Counted from the first letter of the stretch, positions 16,149-24,882 are shown. The stretch is DNA of 64,000 bases from Bacillota bacterium (GCA_017861495.1 JAGFXW010000001.1:14934-78933), one strand, 5' to 3'. Notes: generated by a model from the letters alone, not told the origin. Numbers and translations are program-made.

Positions 16149-17300
16149 TTATCCCTCAATGATTTGAATTACTTTTTTCCGGTAGGTCTCAAAAGAAAAC
16201 GTTCTTGCCCGCTCTGCCGCTTTTGCTTTATAGTAATTGGTGCGTTCGCGGTTCGTGAGCAGTTCAACTATCGCTTCGGCAAGCATTTTGTCTTTTTGGG
16301 GTTCATGGCTTTCATCCGCGGCAAACGGCGGTACCAGTACGCCATAATCAACATATTCTATTTTCTCAGCAGTTTTATCTTCGAAGGTTTCCGTCAAAAT
16401 TTCACGCGGCCCCGTCTTGCAATCAGTCGCCACCACAGGAAGGCCGCAGGCCATGGCCTCTACCAGCGTGTTGGGAAACCCTTCATTAATGGACGACAGC
16501 ACATAAAGATCGCATTTCGCCTCATAGCGGAAAGGATTCGGCTGAAAACCAACAAAGGTGACATGGCCAGCCAGCCCCATTTTCCGGCTGTGTTCCTGCA
16601 AGGCGGTCATTTCATCGCCATCGCCCACCAGAAGCAGTTTAGCCTGGGGTATTTCCTTTACGACATGAGCCATCGCATTGATCAAGTGGCGGAATCCTTT
16701 TACTTCCTGCATTCGTCCTACACTGACAACTACGGGAGAATGGAACGCCACGGAAACCGGCTCCTTGGCCCCCTCGATAATTGCCGCAATATTATAGGGA
16801 TTATGCAGCGTCTTTACTTTGGCGGCAGGGATATTATAAAGGTCCGCCAAATCCGCCGACAGTTTTTGGGCAACGGTTATGACGGTGTCCGCTTTACCGA
16901 ATACCAGTTTGCCGATGATTTTATCCCAGCGAGACCGGGTCAGGGCGCCATAACCGTGGACAGATACCAGGATCTTGTCAGACGCCCGGGAAAGCACGTT
17001 GACAAAGTTCGCCGAGGTGCCCAGCGATAGGGTAATATCAATGTTGTGTTCCCGTTTCAGCCTTTGCAGCGCACGGGCGCGGCGCAGAAGGTTGACCATC
17101 TTGTTGAACGTGCCGGTTACCGGAGGAAGCTCCAAATTCAACAAGGTTCCGCCAAATTCATAATTGCACTCCTGTTTGTTAAATATGACAAGAATCGTAT
17201 TATAATCCTTTTGCAGAATATCCGCCGTATTGATGGCAATTCTTTCCTGGCCGCCGATGCCAATATTTGCAACCAGCACCAAAAGGTTTTTCCTCTCCAT
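16149..17300 (-). CDS. Family GT4 glycosyltransferase (set A)
   Basis: A GT-B glycosyltransferase of about 383 residues that transfers a sugar from a nucleotide donor to a glycan, probably at the cytoplasmic face of the membrane. ATG 17300 is preferred (GGTGG 8 nt upstream) over GTG 17312. Family marks: N-terminal ANIGIGGQER (acceptor loop), VVSVGRMQEVKGF at the domain boundary, and the C-terminal EGFPNTLVEAMACG (E-x7-E) near residue 290. An insert of about 20 charged residues near 330 (TEFEDKTAE type) is unusual. It is last of a set with a TupA-like ATP-grasp and a DUF2334 protein, a set repeated to the right. Confidence 0.88.
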   Translation of the reverse strand: MERKNLLVLVANIGIGGQERIAINTADILQKDYNTILVIFNKQECNYEFGGTLLNLELPPVTGTFNKMVNLLRRARALQRLKREHNIDITLSLGTSANFVNVLSRASDKILVSVHGYGALTRSRWDKIIGKLVFGKADTVITVAQKLSADLADLYNIPAAKVKTLHNPYNIAAIIEGAKEPVSVAFHSPVVVSVGRMQEVKGFRHLINAMAHVVKEIPQAKLLLVGDGDEMTALQEHSRKMGLAGHVTFVGFQPNPFRYEAKCDLYVLSSINEGFPNTLVEAMACGLPVVATDCKTGPREILTETFEDKTAEKIEYVDYGVLVPPFAADESHEPQKDKMLAEAIVELLTNRERTNYYKAKAAERARTFSFETYRKKVIQIIEG

Positions 17301-17366
17301 ACTCCAGTCCACCTTTTTTTGCAGTCTTACCGCATGCCAAAAACGGCTTGCACAGCAGACATGGCA

Positions 17367-18446
17367 TCATTCATCTTCTATGGCCAGCAGGTCAATCCAG
17401 CTGCCCATCTTATACGCCCACTCCTCCGGCTCGATATTGTTGCAGCCTCCCGCATGATAAAAGGTGATTTCGCCAAAGTAGATGCCGCCATCGATGTTGT
17501 ATAAATCAACCCGGCAATGAGGAAATGGTTTGGACAGGATTTCCGCATAACTGCGCATGACAGCAAAATTATCCGGCTTTGGCACCAATTCCGTCGGAAA
17601 AGTTTGATGGTCGACTTCTATTTTTACATTGAGCAGGTTCAAATTCTCATCATAGACATTCCCGCGCGAATCAAAACGGTGCGACCCGTCTTCGGCGCAG
17701 ATATCGATATCGAGGAGGATACAGCGCACAACGCCATGAAAGCAGAGAAACCGGTAGTCAACGAGAGGAGAGTTATCCTTGTTTTTTAATACTTTTTCGC
17801 AGATGATTTTCGGCGGGATGTCCTTGTAATTCCATTCGCGGGATTGGAAGTAGTAATTTTCGGTCAGCGCCCGGTCAAGTTCTTTGTGCACCTTCTCCTT
17901 GGGAAATGTATTTTTATTGGCACAGAGGAAATTACTGCCGCTGGCATGGTTGCACTTGAGAAAAAACTCATCGGGCAAAACGTCATAATCGATATCTTCC
18001 GTTTTTTCGTATACGCCGTATAATTCCGTCAAAATATGGTCCAATCCGCACGCCCTCACATATTCGCGCACCCGATACTTGTCGGTGCAGAGCGTCAACA
18101 GCGGATTTCGATAATGCAGCTTCAACCACCACAGCTTTTCGTCAAAGGTTTGCGGATTCCTTATATTCAAAGCCCGGCCCGTGTTTTCACGGTATTTGTT
18201 TTTGGCAAAAGTTTCGTCGTCGACCTCTTTGGTAACAGTCATTTTTATACGGTTTGCCTGTAGATACAGTTTGGTAAGCCATTTGCTTTTATAAGACAGC
18301 GTTCTGATAAATAGCTTCAGCTTATGGTTCACGCGGATTTTTTTTGCAACCGCTATTTTTATATACTCTGCCTGCCGATACAGTTTGACCAGCAGTTCAT
18401 TATTATCCGCTATTTTTTGCAGCAGTACCTTCAATTCATACTTCAC
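17367..18446 (-). CDS. TupA-like ATP-grasp protein (set A)
   Basis: A 359-residue protein of the ATPgrasp_TupA group, named after TupA of teichuronopeptide synthesis; the members are thought to ligate an amino acid or similar group to a glycan. GTG 18446 follows GGGGGGAG. After a helical N-terminal extension with an internally repeated KxYRQAxxIK-like unit, the core shows TFDEKLWWLKL, DKYRVREYV, FFLKCNHASGSNF, LVDYRFLCFHG and CRVDLYNIDG, then GEITFYHAGG near the end. It is about 70 percent identical by eye to the 19483-20451 product over the core, but longer by an N-terminal repeat. Its substrate here is unknown. Confidence 0.82.
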   Translation of the reverse strand: MKYELKVLLQKIADNNELLVKLYRQAEYIKIAVAKKIRVNHKLKLFIRTLSYKSKWLTKLYLQANRIKMTVTKEVDDETFAKNKYRENTGRALNIRNPQTFDEKLWWLKLHYRNPLLTLCTDKYRVREYVRACGLDHILTELYGVYEKTEDIDYDVLPDEFFLKCNHASGSNFLCANKNTFPKEKVHKELDRALTENYYFQSREWNYKDIPPKIICEKVLKNKDNSPLVDYRFLCFHGVVRCILLDIDICAEDGSHRFDSRGNVYDENLNLLNVKIEVDHQTFPTELVPKPDNFAVMRSYAEILSKPFPHCRVDLYNIDGGIYFGEITFYHAGGCNNIEPEEWAYKMGSWIDLLAIEDE

Positions 18447-18504
18447 CCGGCTCCCCCCCTTTCAGCGCCAATCCTTTCCGGCAATATTCCGGGATATCGC
18501 GCTT

Positions 18505-19290
18505 TCATGATCTTGCGATCTTCGCACCGGCGGTAATTGTTCTCATCTTTTTGTATACCGGATAAAGAAAGCCAACAATATTGTCATGAATAATTCCATA
18601 TATTCTTTCCTGCCGCATCGCTTGAGCCAAGGGCAGACGGGGAAGTTGGCAGGCGCTCTGAAAATCAATGACAAACCGGTCGTTCTGTTGTAAAAATTTT
18701 TCCGTTGTCAGGAAAATCTCTTCCGGCGCCGTGTTGGGGTGAAAACAGACTGTCGACAAACCCCAAAGGACTCTTGGTTTTGCCTCGCGGCAGGGAACAA
18801 TGGTCAGCCCATGCCAGTCGTAGGGAGCAGTGGCGGATCCGATCGTAATGTAGCGAAACCCGGACTCCCGCAAGGCTTTCAAAGTATTCTCGTCAACCGT
18901 ATCCGAGGGAGCCATGAACAGGTCGGTGGCCAGATCCTGCGCTTTCAGGATTGCAATGCCTTTTTGGATTTTATCGAGCTGTTCCGGATAAGGAAGTCCG
19001 GCAAATTCACTTTGTCCCGCATTGTTAAATATTCCCCGGTCTTTTGTTGCGTAAACATGGGTATAGCCATGCATGGCGATCTTCCAGCCCTGATTTTTCA
19101 GCCGGCGCATACGACCCCAAAAATCAGGCAATTCTTCGCAGGGCTTTAGATCATCATCCTGGTTGTCGGGAACAATTCCAATAATGGGCTTTATATGATA
19201 ACAGTCAAAGAGGTCCTGGAACCGCCTGAATTTCTCATAATTCATCCGCGGACAAATATCGTCCATACGAAACAGTACATGAAACGCCAT
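18505..19290 (-). CDS. DUF2334 polysaccharide deacetylase-like protein (set A)
   Basis: A 261-residue protein of the NodB-like deacetylase fold. An N-terminal FRMDDICPRM (metal Asp pair), PIIGIVPDNQDD and AMHGYTHVY (His-x3-His metal motif) match DUF2334 deacetylases. No signal peptide is visible, so it would act in the cytoplasm, perhaps on a lipid-linked or nucleotide sugar. AAGGAG precedes ATG 19290. It is a close paralogue of the 21641-22426 product; identity by eye is high, including the EARPRVLWGLSTVCFHPNT-type segment. It sits upstream of an ATP-grasp and a GT4 gene in the same direction. Confidence 0.85.
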   Translation of the reverse strand: MAFHVLFRMDDICPRMNYEKFRRFQDLFDCYHIKPIIGIVPDNQDDDLKPCEELPDFWGRMRRLKNQGWKIAMHGYTHVYATKDRGIFNNAGQSEFAGLPYPEQLDKIQKGIAILKAQDLATDLFMAPSDTVDENTLKALRESGFRYITIGSATAPYDWHGLTIVPCREAKPRVLWGLSTVCFHPNTAPEEIFLTTEKFLQQNDRFVIDFQSACQLPRLPLAQAMRQERIYGIIHDNIVGFLYPVYKKMRTITAGAKIARS

Positions 19291-19482
19291 CGTGCAACAT
19301 CTCCTTCACCGTGCGTGATGTCATGCTGAAATCATCCGGATACTCCGGGACGGCAAGGACGCTCTTGGTATTTTCATAATTCTTCGTTTTTTCTGACATT
19401 TCCTGCTTCGGCTGATCTTTTTATCATAGCCGCGAGGCCCTTAATACACCCCGCACAACGGCAATACTGAAAAAATACCGTC

Positions 19483-20451
19483 TTAGCCGTATTGATCCGT
19501 CTTTACGATCGACAAATCGATCCAGCTTCCCATCGTATACGCCCACGCTTCCGGCTCGATCTTGTTGCAGGCGCCTGCGTGATAAAAGGTGATTTCGCCG
19601 AAATAAATGTCCCCATCAATGTTGTATAAATCCACCCGGCAATGGGGAAACGGTTTGGACAGGATTTCCGCATAACTGCGCATGACGGCAAAATTCTCCG
19701 GCTTCGGCACCAATTCGGGCGGAAACGTTTGCCGGGTTACCCTGACGTTGAGCAAATCCAAATTTTCGTCATACACATTGCGCCGCGCATCATGGCGGTG
19801 CGATCCGTCTTCGGCGCAGGTATCGATGTCAAGGAAAATACAGCGCACAACGCCATGAAAGCAGAGAAATCGGTAGTCAATGAGCGGGGCGTTGTTCTTG
19901 CTTTTCAGCACTCTTTCGCATACTATTTTCGGGGGGATATCCTTATAATTCCATTCACGGGATTGAAAATAATAGTTTTCCTGCAGCGCCCGGTTCAGCT
20001 CCTTGTTCACCTTTTCCCTGGGAAACGTATCTTTATCGGTACAGAGAAAATTAAAGCCGCTGGCATGGTTGCACTTGAGAAAAAACTCATTGGGCAACGC
20101 GTCATAATTGATATCCTCCGCTTTTTCGTATACGCCGTATAATTCATTCAAAAGGTGGCCTAATCCGCACGCCTTGACGTATTCACGCACCCGGTACTTG
20201 TCCGAGCAGAGGGTCAGCAACGGATTTCGATAATTCAGTTTCAACCACCATAACTTCTCATCAAAGGTTTGCGGGTTGTCTAAATTCAACTCCCGGCCCG
20301 TATTTTCCCGGTATTTATTTTTGGCAAACGCTTCATCGTCAATTCCTTTGGTAACAGCCATTTTTACACGATTTGCTTCTTTATACAGTTTTGTCAGCAT
20401 CTCGCTTTTCCGTGACAGCGTTCTGATCAATGTCTTCAACTCATGGTTCAT
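19483..20451 (-). CDS. TupA-like ATP-grasp protein (set B)
   Basis: A 322-residue paralogue of the 17367-18446 product. It lacks about 37 N-terminal residues of that protein and matches it through TFDEKLWWLKL, YRVREYVKACGLGH, FFLKCNHASGFNF, LIDYRFLCFHG and HCRVDLYNIDG to GEITFYHAGA. GAGGAGGG precedes ATG 20451. The ATP-grasp fold suggests carboxylate-amine or similar ligation on a glycan; the substrate is unknown. It begins 75 bp after a GT4 gene. A 190-bp gap separates it from set A to the left, with no clear terminator. Confidence 0.82.
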   Translation of the reverse strand: MNHELKTLIRTLSRKSEMLTKLYKEANRVKMAVTKGIDDEAFAKNKYRENTGRELNLDNPQTFDEKLWWLKLNYRNPLLTLCSDKYRVREYVKACGLGHLLNELYGVYEKAEDINYDALPNEFFLKCNHASGFNFLCTDKDTFPREKVNKELNRALQENYYFQSREWNYKDIPPKIVCERVLKSKNNAPLIDYRFLCFHGVVRCIFLDIDTCAEDGSHRHDARRNVYDENLDLLNVRVTRQTFPPELVPKPENFAVMRSYAEILSKPFPHCRVDLYNIDGDIYFGEITFYHAGACNKIEPEAWAYTMGSWIDLSIVKTDQYG

Positions 20452-20526
20452 CTCAATCCCTCCTCATAATCCATGGCCCGCTGTTCTTTCCCGCCAGGCG
20501 GCCGGAGGCGTATCGTTTCCTTCTTG

Positions 20527-21615
20527 TTATACACGGATTATGTACTCGTAAAAGCGTTTAGAAATCTTCTCCATGGAATGGGTTTCGCGGATTTTCAACG
20601 CATTTTGCGACAGCTTTTTCGCCAACAGTTCGTCGGAAGCAATCCGCTTCATAGCGTCAGCCATTGCCGCGACATCGTCTACAGGCACCAGCAAGCCGTT
20701 CTGACCGTCGCGAATAAGCTCTGACGGGCCAAAATCGCAGTCCGTTGCCACACAAGGCAATCCGCAGGCCAAAGCCTCAATCATACTATTCGGCATTCCT
20801 TCATGGCGGCTCGCAAAGGCGAACATCGTATGACGGCAAAGCGCAGCCGGCACATCAACAGCATAACCCTCCAAAAAAGCATGCTTTTCCAGCCCTTTTT
20901 CCCGAATCAGTTTTTCCAGCACCACCTGCTGCCCTCCCTCGCCGTAGATGTGAAGGGTATGATCAGGAAAGCTTTCATGAAAACGGGCAAAGGCGTTAAT
21001 AAGGGTATCAAAGCCTTTTACCGCCTCCAAACGTCCGGTAGCGCAGATTGTTCGGGGTCGGCGTTTTCTTGGTTCCGGTACGGTTTCCGGCATCGTATCC
21101 GCAAATATCCCATTCGGAATGACAGCGCTCTTGTTGCGGGTTTTCGCCGGATAATAGCTTTTCGCTCCTTCTGTGGAAAAAATATACCCATCCGCATAAG
21201 GAGAAAGCAGTTTTTTCATCGTTTTCCAAAAAAAACTTTCCTCCGACCGAAATGGGTTGCTGCGTTCCGAACCTACAATTTTGATAGGCAAACACCGTTT
21301 CGCCGCGAGCGCAAACGCAAGATTGTTGATGCCGAAGCAAACGACGATATCGGGACGGCTCCCTTTAAATACTTCGCAGGTCAGGCTAATCCGCCGTAAA
21401 TTGTTTTTTATCGCGGCAAAAAGGGTTTTACTGTGAGCGTTCGCCGATAAATTGATAAAGTGTATTCTTGCGTCCAGAGAATATAGGGACGGTTTTTCAT
21501 CAACCACCAGGATGGAAACCTCCGCCCCGCGTTTCACAAAGTCATTGGCAAGTGAGGAGATGACCCGCTCAGCGCCCCCCTGTTGCAATGTCCCGTAATA
21601 AAACATGATGTGCAA
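20527..21615 (-). CDS. Family GT4 glycosyltransferase (set B)
   Basis: A 362-residue GT-B glycosyltransferase starting at TTG 21615 (GGGGGGG upstream), the start that preserves the usual N-terminal strand and GGAER loop (FYYGTLQQGGAERVI). The C-terminal donor domain shows CATGRLEAVKGF, HLYGEGGQ-type and RHEGMPNSMIEALACGLP (E-x7-E). It is related to, but clearly diverged from, the set A enzyme, so it may have different donor or acceptor choice. It lies between a DUF2334 gene and an ATP-grasp gene; gene order differs from set A. Confidence 0.87.
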   Translation of the reverse strand: MHIMFYYGTLQQGGAERVISSLANDFVKRGAEVSILVVDEKPSLYSLDARIHFINLSANAHSKTLFAAIKNNLRRISLTCEVFKGSRPDIVVCFGINNLAFALAAKRCLPIKIVGSERSNPFRSEESFFWKTMKKLLSPYADGYIFSTEGAKSYYPAKTRNKSAVIPNGIFADTMPETVPEPRKRRPRTICATGRLEAVKGFDTLINAFARFHESFPDHTLHIYGEGGQQVVLEKLIREKGLEKHAFLEGYAVDVPAALCRHTMFAFASRHEGMPNSMIEALACGLPCVATDCDFGPSELIRDGQNGLLVPVDDVAAMADAMKRIASDELLAKKLSQNALKIRETHSMEKISKRFYEYIIRV

Positions 21616-21640
21616 AGCGTCCCCCCCCCTTGTTCCATTC

Positions 21641-22426
21641 CTATCGGCCTTCGAATTTCATATTGCCGGTATCCTTTCTCAGCCTTTTGTACAGCGGGTA
21701 AATGACGTTCACGATTTTATCCTGAACCAGTCTGTATATCTTCTCCTGCCGCAGCGCTTCGGGCAGGGACAGGCGGGGCAATTGACAGGCTCTCTGAAAA
21801 TCGATGACAAACCGGCTGTTATTTTTTAAAAACGTTTCCGTTGCCAGGAATATTTTCTCTGGTGTAGTGTTGGGATGAAAACAGACGGTTGATAAACCCC
21901 AAAGGATTCTGGGTTTCGCCTCCCGGCAGGGAATAACAGTGAGTCCATGCCAATCGTAGGGAGCAGTGGCTGCCCCGATCGTAATGTAGTGAAATCCGGA
22001 TTCCTGCAAGGCTCGCATGGTGTTCTCGTCGACCGTATTGGAAGGAGCCATGAACAGGTCGGCAGCCAGACCTTGCGTTTGCAAAATTGCAACGCCTTTT
22101 TGGATTTTGGCCAACTGTTCTATATAGGAAAGACCCGCAAATTCACTTCGCTCAGCGCGGTTGAATATTCCGGGTTCTTTTGTTGAATAAACATGGGTAT
22201 GCCCATGCATCGCGACACTCCAGCCCCGCTGTTTCAGCTGGCGCATGATATCCCAAAACTCGGGCAGCGCCTCGCACGGATTGAGATTGTCATCCTGGTT
22301 GTCAGGCACGACCCCAATAATGGGCTTTACTTCATAGCGGTCGAAGATATCCTGGAACCGCTTGAAATTGGTATAATTCATTCGCGGGCAAATATCGTCC
22401 AAACGGAAAAGTACATAAAATGCCAT
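21641..22426 (-). CDS. DUF2334 polysaccharide deacetylase-like protein (set B)
   Basis: Paralogue of the 18505-19290 product. The start ATG 22426 (GGGAGAGGG upstream) matches the start of that protein; a longer reading is not used. About 261 residues with FRLDDICPRMNY, PIIGVVPDNQDD and AMHGHTHVY (Asp-Asp and His-x3-His metal-site motifs). No signal peptide. The C-terminus ends in a basic tail (YPLYKRLRKDTG). It is the first gene of set B, directly downstream of the orphan IS3 orfA, which may mark the edge of the duplicated block. Confidence 0.85.
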   Translation of the reverse strand: MAFYVLFRLDDICPRMNYTNFKRFQDIFDRYEVKPIIGVVPDNQDDNLNPCEALPEFWDIMRQLKQRGWSVAMHGHTHVYSTKEPGIFNRAERSEFAGLSYIEQLAKIQKGVAILQTQGLAADLFMAPSNTVDENTMRALQESGFHYITIGAATAPYDWHGLTVIPCREAKPRILWGLSTVCFHPNTTPEKIFLATETFLKNNSRFVIDFQRACQLPRLSLPEALRQEKIYRLVQDKIVNVIYPLYKRLRKDTGNMKFEGR

Positions 22427-22514
22427 ATTGCACCCTCTCCCTGCCGCGAACATGTCATGGTAACAGAGCGCGGAAATACCGTATGCTGCCTTTTATGGCA
22501 CAGCGTTATAAGGT

Positions 22515-22805
22515 TCAATTCTTACTGTGGTACCGGGCAAAAATAGCCGCGGCTTTTTTTAAGATCGCGTTTTCTTCCCGCAGCTCCGCAACCGTTTTTT
22601 TCAGCTTTTTCACTTCATCATCTTCCTGCAGGAGATGTCCGCTGCCGGGAAACGCTTTTTCCTTGTGCTTGTTGTATTGGTTGATCCACTTGTACAAAGT
22701 ATTGGCATGAATTCCCAATGCGTTGGCCACGTCAGAAACAGTCTGACCGCCATCCTGCACGAGCCGAACCGCTTCTTCCTTGAATTTCTTATCAAACCGG
22801 TTCAT
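22515..22805 (-). mobile_element. Orphan IS3-family transposase OrfA
   Basis: A 96-codon gene for an IS3-type OrfA: helix-turn-helix (FKEEAVRLVQDGGQTVSDVA, then GIHANTLYKWINQY) and a C-terminal leucine-zipper region (VKKLKKTVAELREENAILKKA). GGAGGTGTCCC precedes ATG 22805. OrfA normally overlaps a larger orfB with the DDE catalytic domain, but here only about 90 bp separate it from the DUF2334 gene and no orfB is present. It is therefore an inactive remnant. No terminal inverted repeats could be recognised by eye. Confidence 0.85.
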
Positions 22806-23041
22806 TGGGACACCTCCAAATCGTTGTTATTTTTCTTGTTTTTTCTAATTATAATTACTATTTTCTTACTAATCTTCCTTTTTACCAGTTCCCATCTGGG
22901 TGAATTCTTCTAGCTACCAGAACAGGATTCTCGCCCCATGGTCATTTTTATTTTTTTATGGTAGAGTAGGCCTTGGGCAGAAAAGAAAGTTTTTCACAGT
23001 GCCTAAAATCAATCAAAACTGTTTCATCGTCACATTGATGA

Positions 23042-23129
23042 GGAAACCGGATTGGCACACTTATCGCGAGGTAAGGCCGCAAAGCCATGGGTCTCTATGC
23101 CGAGTAGGGGATGAGATCGCCAGGTTGCC
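23042..23129 (+). promoter_or_regulatory. c-di-GMP-I (GEMM-I) riboswitch
   Basis: A three-way junction fits the GEMM-I aptamer. The closing helix is GGAAACC (23042-23048) with GGTTGCC (23123-23129). GGC (23054-56) pairs with GCC of the conserved CGCAAAGCC. Inside, CTTATC and GGTAAG close a GCGA (GNRA) tetraloop. The second hairpin is GGTCTC with GAGATC. The order GGCA..., GNRA hairpin, GCCGCAAAGCC, hairpin, GCCAGGTTGCC is diagnostic. It lies 126 nt before the start of the RTX beta-helix gene. The expression platform is not obvious; no T-tract terminator is seen, so translational control is possible. Confidence 0.85.
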
Positions 23130-23255
23130 GTGTTAGCATGTCTAGCGCATTATGGTTCCGGCGTACCCCCCGTTCTTTCTTTGCGGACCAAATTACGTAC
23201 CAGCGATGATGCCCGCAATGGATTTTCCAAAAAAGAACAGGAGGTAAAACATAGT

Positions 23256-24827
23256 ATGGCAACGATTAATCTTGGGGATCTCTGGACGTCAAGCACCGGG
23301 AACGGGGTCACGGACGATACGGCGATTTTCCAACAAGCTCTGAAACTGGCTGCAGGGGGTACACTGTATATCCCAAAATCCAGTGTAGCGTACTCGCTCA
23401 GTAGTGGTCTACAAATCCCATCCAATACCCACATTATTTTTGAGGCAGGCACCAATGTCCAAGCCACTGCAGGGTTTCCAATCGATACAGCCTTGTTTAA
23501 AATGTCAGGGGTCTCAAATGTTACGATTGACGGAAACGGCGCTACTTTTGGCATGTCGAAAGTCCAATATCCAACCGGATACGTTGGCGCAGACTTCAGG
23601 GTTACCAATTGTTCCAATATCACATTGAACAACCTTATTGTCACAAGTACCAGTGGCGGAGACGGCTTTTATATCAACAATGTCAGCAACCTAACCATGT
23701 CAGGTTGTGCTGCATCGAATTGTATGCGCAACGGGCTGACTCTGATTGGAGCCAATGGAGCGCTCATTGAAAACTGTTATTTCTCCAAAAACGACGGCGG
23801 CATCCATATCGAACCCAATGGCCCCACCGATGTGTTGAAAAACATTGTTTTCCAGAATTGCCTTTCGGAGAATAATGGTGATTACGGAATATCTCTCGGT
23901 TTGGATAAATATAAATACGAGACAAGCCGGACTGATGTAAGCGTTACTTTTACGAACTGCACAACCCGGAATAACGCGGTCTGCGGTCTTTACCTTCCCG
24001 TTTACAACTTCAACTACGGGATCGGCGGAACAATCGATGTAAACAACTACACTTCCGACGGCGACAAACTGGCAATGAGTATTTCCAATAGCGGCTCAAC
24101 GTCGCCGATTGTTACCGTAGATAAATGGAAGATTTTAAATCCGACCGCTTACGATTTATCGATCGTAAATTATCAGGGCGCTGCCTGGATTCGCGACATG
24201 AGCGGCGTAACCTCGGGAAGAATCGTATTCACCCAGGGCACCTTTACCTCTACGGTACCTACCGTTGGCGTCAATACCGCGACAACTACGACGACTACGC
24301 CAACAACAACCACGACAACGACTACACCGACCACGACGACTTCCACCACTACGACAACTACCACCCCAACCAGCAATATCACGTATGGTACAACGGCCAG
24401 CGATACCATCAACGGCACCAGCGGAAACGATGTAATTTATGGTATGGGCGGTCAGGACTTCCTGTATGGCAACGACGGCAACGACATCTTGTGGGGCGGC
24501 GCCGGCGAAGGCGATCGACTGACCGGCGGAAAAGGAGCAGACACCTATATGTTCGGCCTCGGCGACGGCAACGATAAGATTACCGGCAGCAGCATCAACA
24601 ACCAGGATACGGTTTTGTTCAACTCCGGCATCAAGGTATCTGATCTTAGCGTGAAGCTGCTCAGCAACAGAGACCTGGTGATCAGCTGCAACTCCACGGA
24701 TTCTCTGACCATTCAAAACTGGAGCTACAGCACGGGAACGGCTTTGAATACGTTCCAATTTGCAGGTGATTCCAGCAAGTATAAGCTGACAATGACCAAC
24801 GGCGTTGCTTCCTGGGCAAAAGTATAA
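23256..24827 (+). CDS. Beta-helix protein with C-terminal RTX repeats
   Basis: A 523-residue predicted secreted protein starting at ATG 23256 (AGGAGGT upstream); frames reaching further left cross the riboswitch and are rejected. Residues 1-340 are a right-handed beta-helix of the pectate-lyase/glycan-lyase superfamily (TDDTAIFQQALKLA at the cap, then NVTIDGNGATF, NLTMSGCAASN, GALIENCYFS rungs). Residues about 341-371 are an almost pure Thr/Pro linker. Residues about 380-435 are RTX calcium-binding nonapeptides (GGQDFLYGNDGNDILWGG), followed by an LTIQNW module. There is no signal peptide, as expected for type I secretion by the HlyB/HlyD system at 48670-54292. It may cleave or bind the EPS, or act as an adhesin. 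A paralogue lies at 30506. Confidence 0.88.
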   Translation: MATINLGDLWTSSTGNGVTDDTAIFQQALKLAAGGTLYIPKSSVAYSLSSGLQIPSNTHIIFEAGTNVQATAGFPIDTALFKMSGVSNVTIDGNGATFGMSKVQYPTGYVGADFRVTNCSNITLNNLIVTSTSGGDGFYINNVSNLTMSGCAASNCMRNGLTLIGANGALIENCYFSKNDGGIHIEPNGPTDVLKNIVFQNCLSENNGDYGISLGLDKYKYETSRTDVSVTFTNCTTRNNAVCGLYLPVYNFNYGIGGTIDVNNYTSDGDKLAMSISNSGSTSPIVTVDKWKILNPTAYDLSIVNYQGAAWIRDMSGVTSGRIVFTQGTFTSTVPTVGVNTATTTTTTPTTTTTTTTPTTTTSTTTTTTTPTSNITYGTTASDTINGTSGNDVIYGMGGQDFLYGNDGNDILWGGAGEGDRLTGGKGADTYMFGLGDGNDKITGSSINNQDTVLFNSGIKVSDLSVKLLSNRDLVISCNSTDSLTIQNWSYSTGTALNTFQFAGDSSKYKLTMTNGVASWAKV

Positions 24828-24848
24828 AACAATTCATCCGGTTCTTGC

Positions 24849-24882
24849 ATAGTCGGCGGGTTTTCCCGCCGACTATTTTTTT
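24849..24882. terminator. Bidirectional terminator between the RTX gene and rmlB
   Basis: A perfect 12-bp stem (ATAGTCGGCGGG with CCCGCCGACTAT) with a TTTT loop is followed by T7 on the plus strand. It serves the RTX gene and probably also the end of the converging EPS operon. Confidence 0.9.

Noticed and set aside
16077..17030. 317-codon plus-strand open frame
   Set aside because: It lies antisense to a clear GT4 gene, has no recognisable domain and no convincing start site; it is a shadow frame.
23053..23067. Sigma-54-like TGGCAC element upstream of the RTX gene
   Set aside because: It lies inside the conserved c-di-GMP-I aptamer core, the downstream half lacks a proper TTGC, and the aptamer explains the sequence.
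24280..24370. Repetitive DNA that could look like a repeat array or CRISPR
   Set aside because: It is an in-frame run of Thr and Pro codons forming the linker between beta-helix and RTX repeats; there are no unique spacers.
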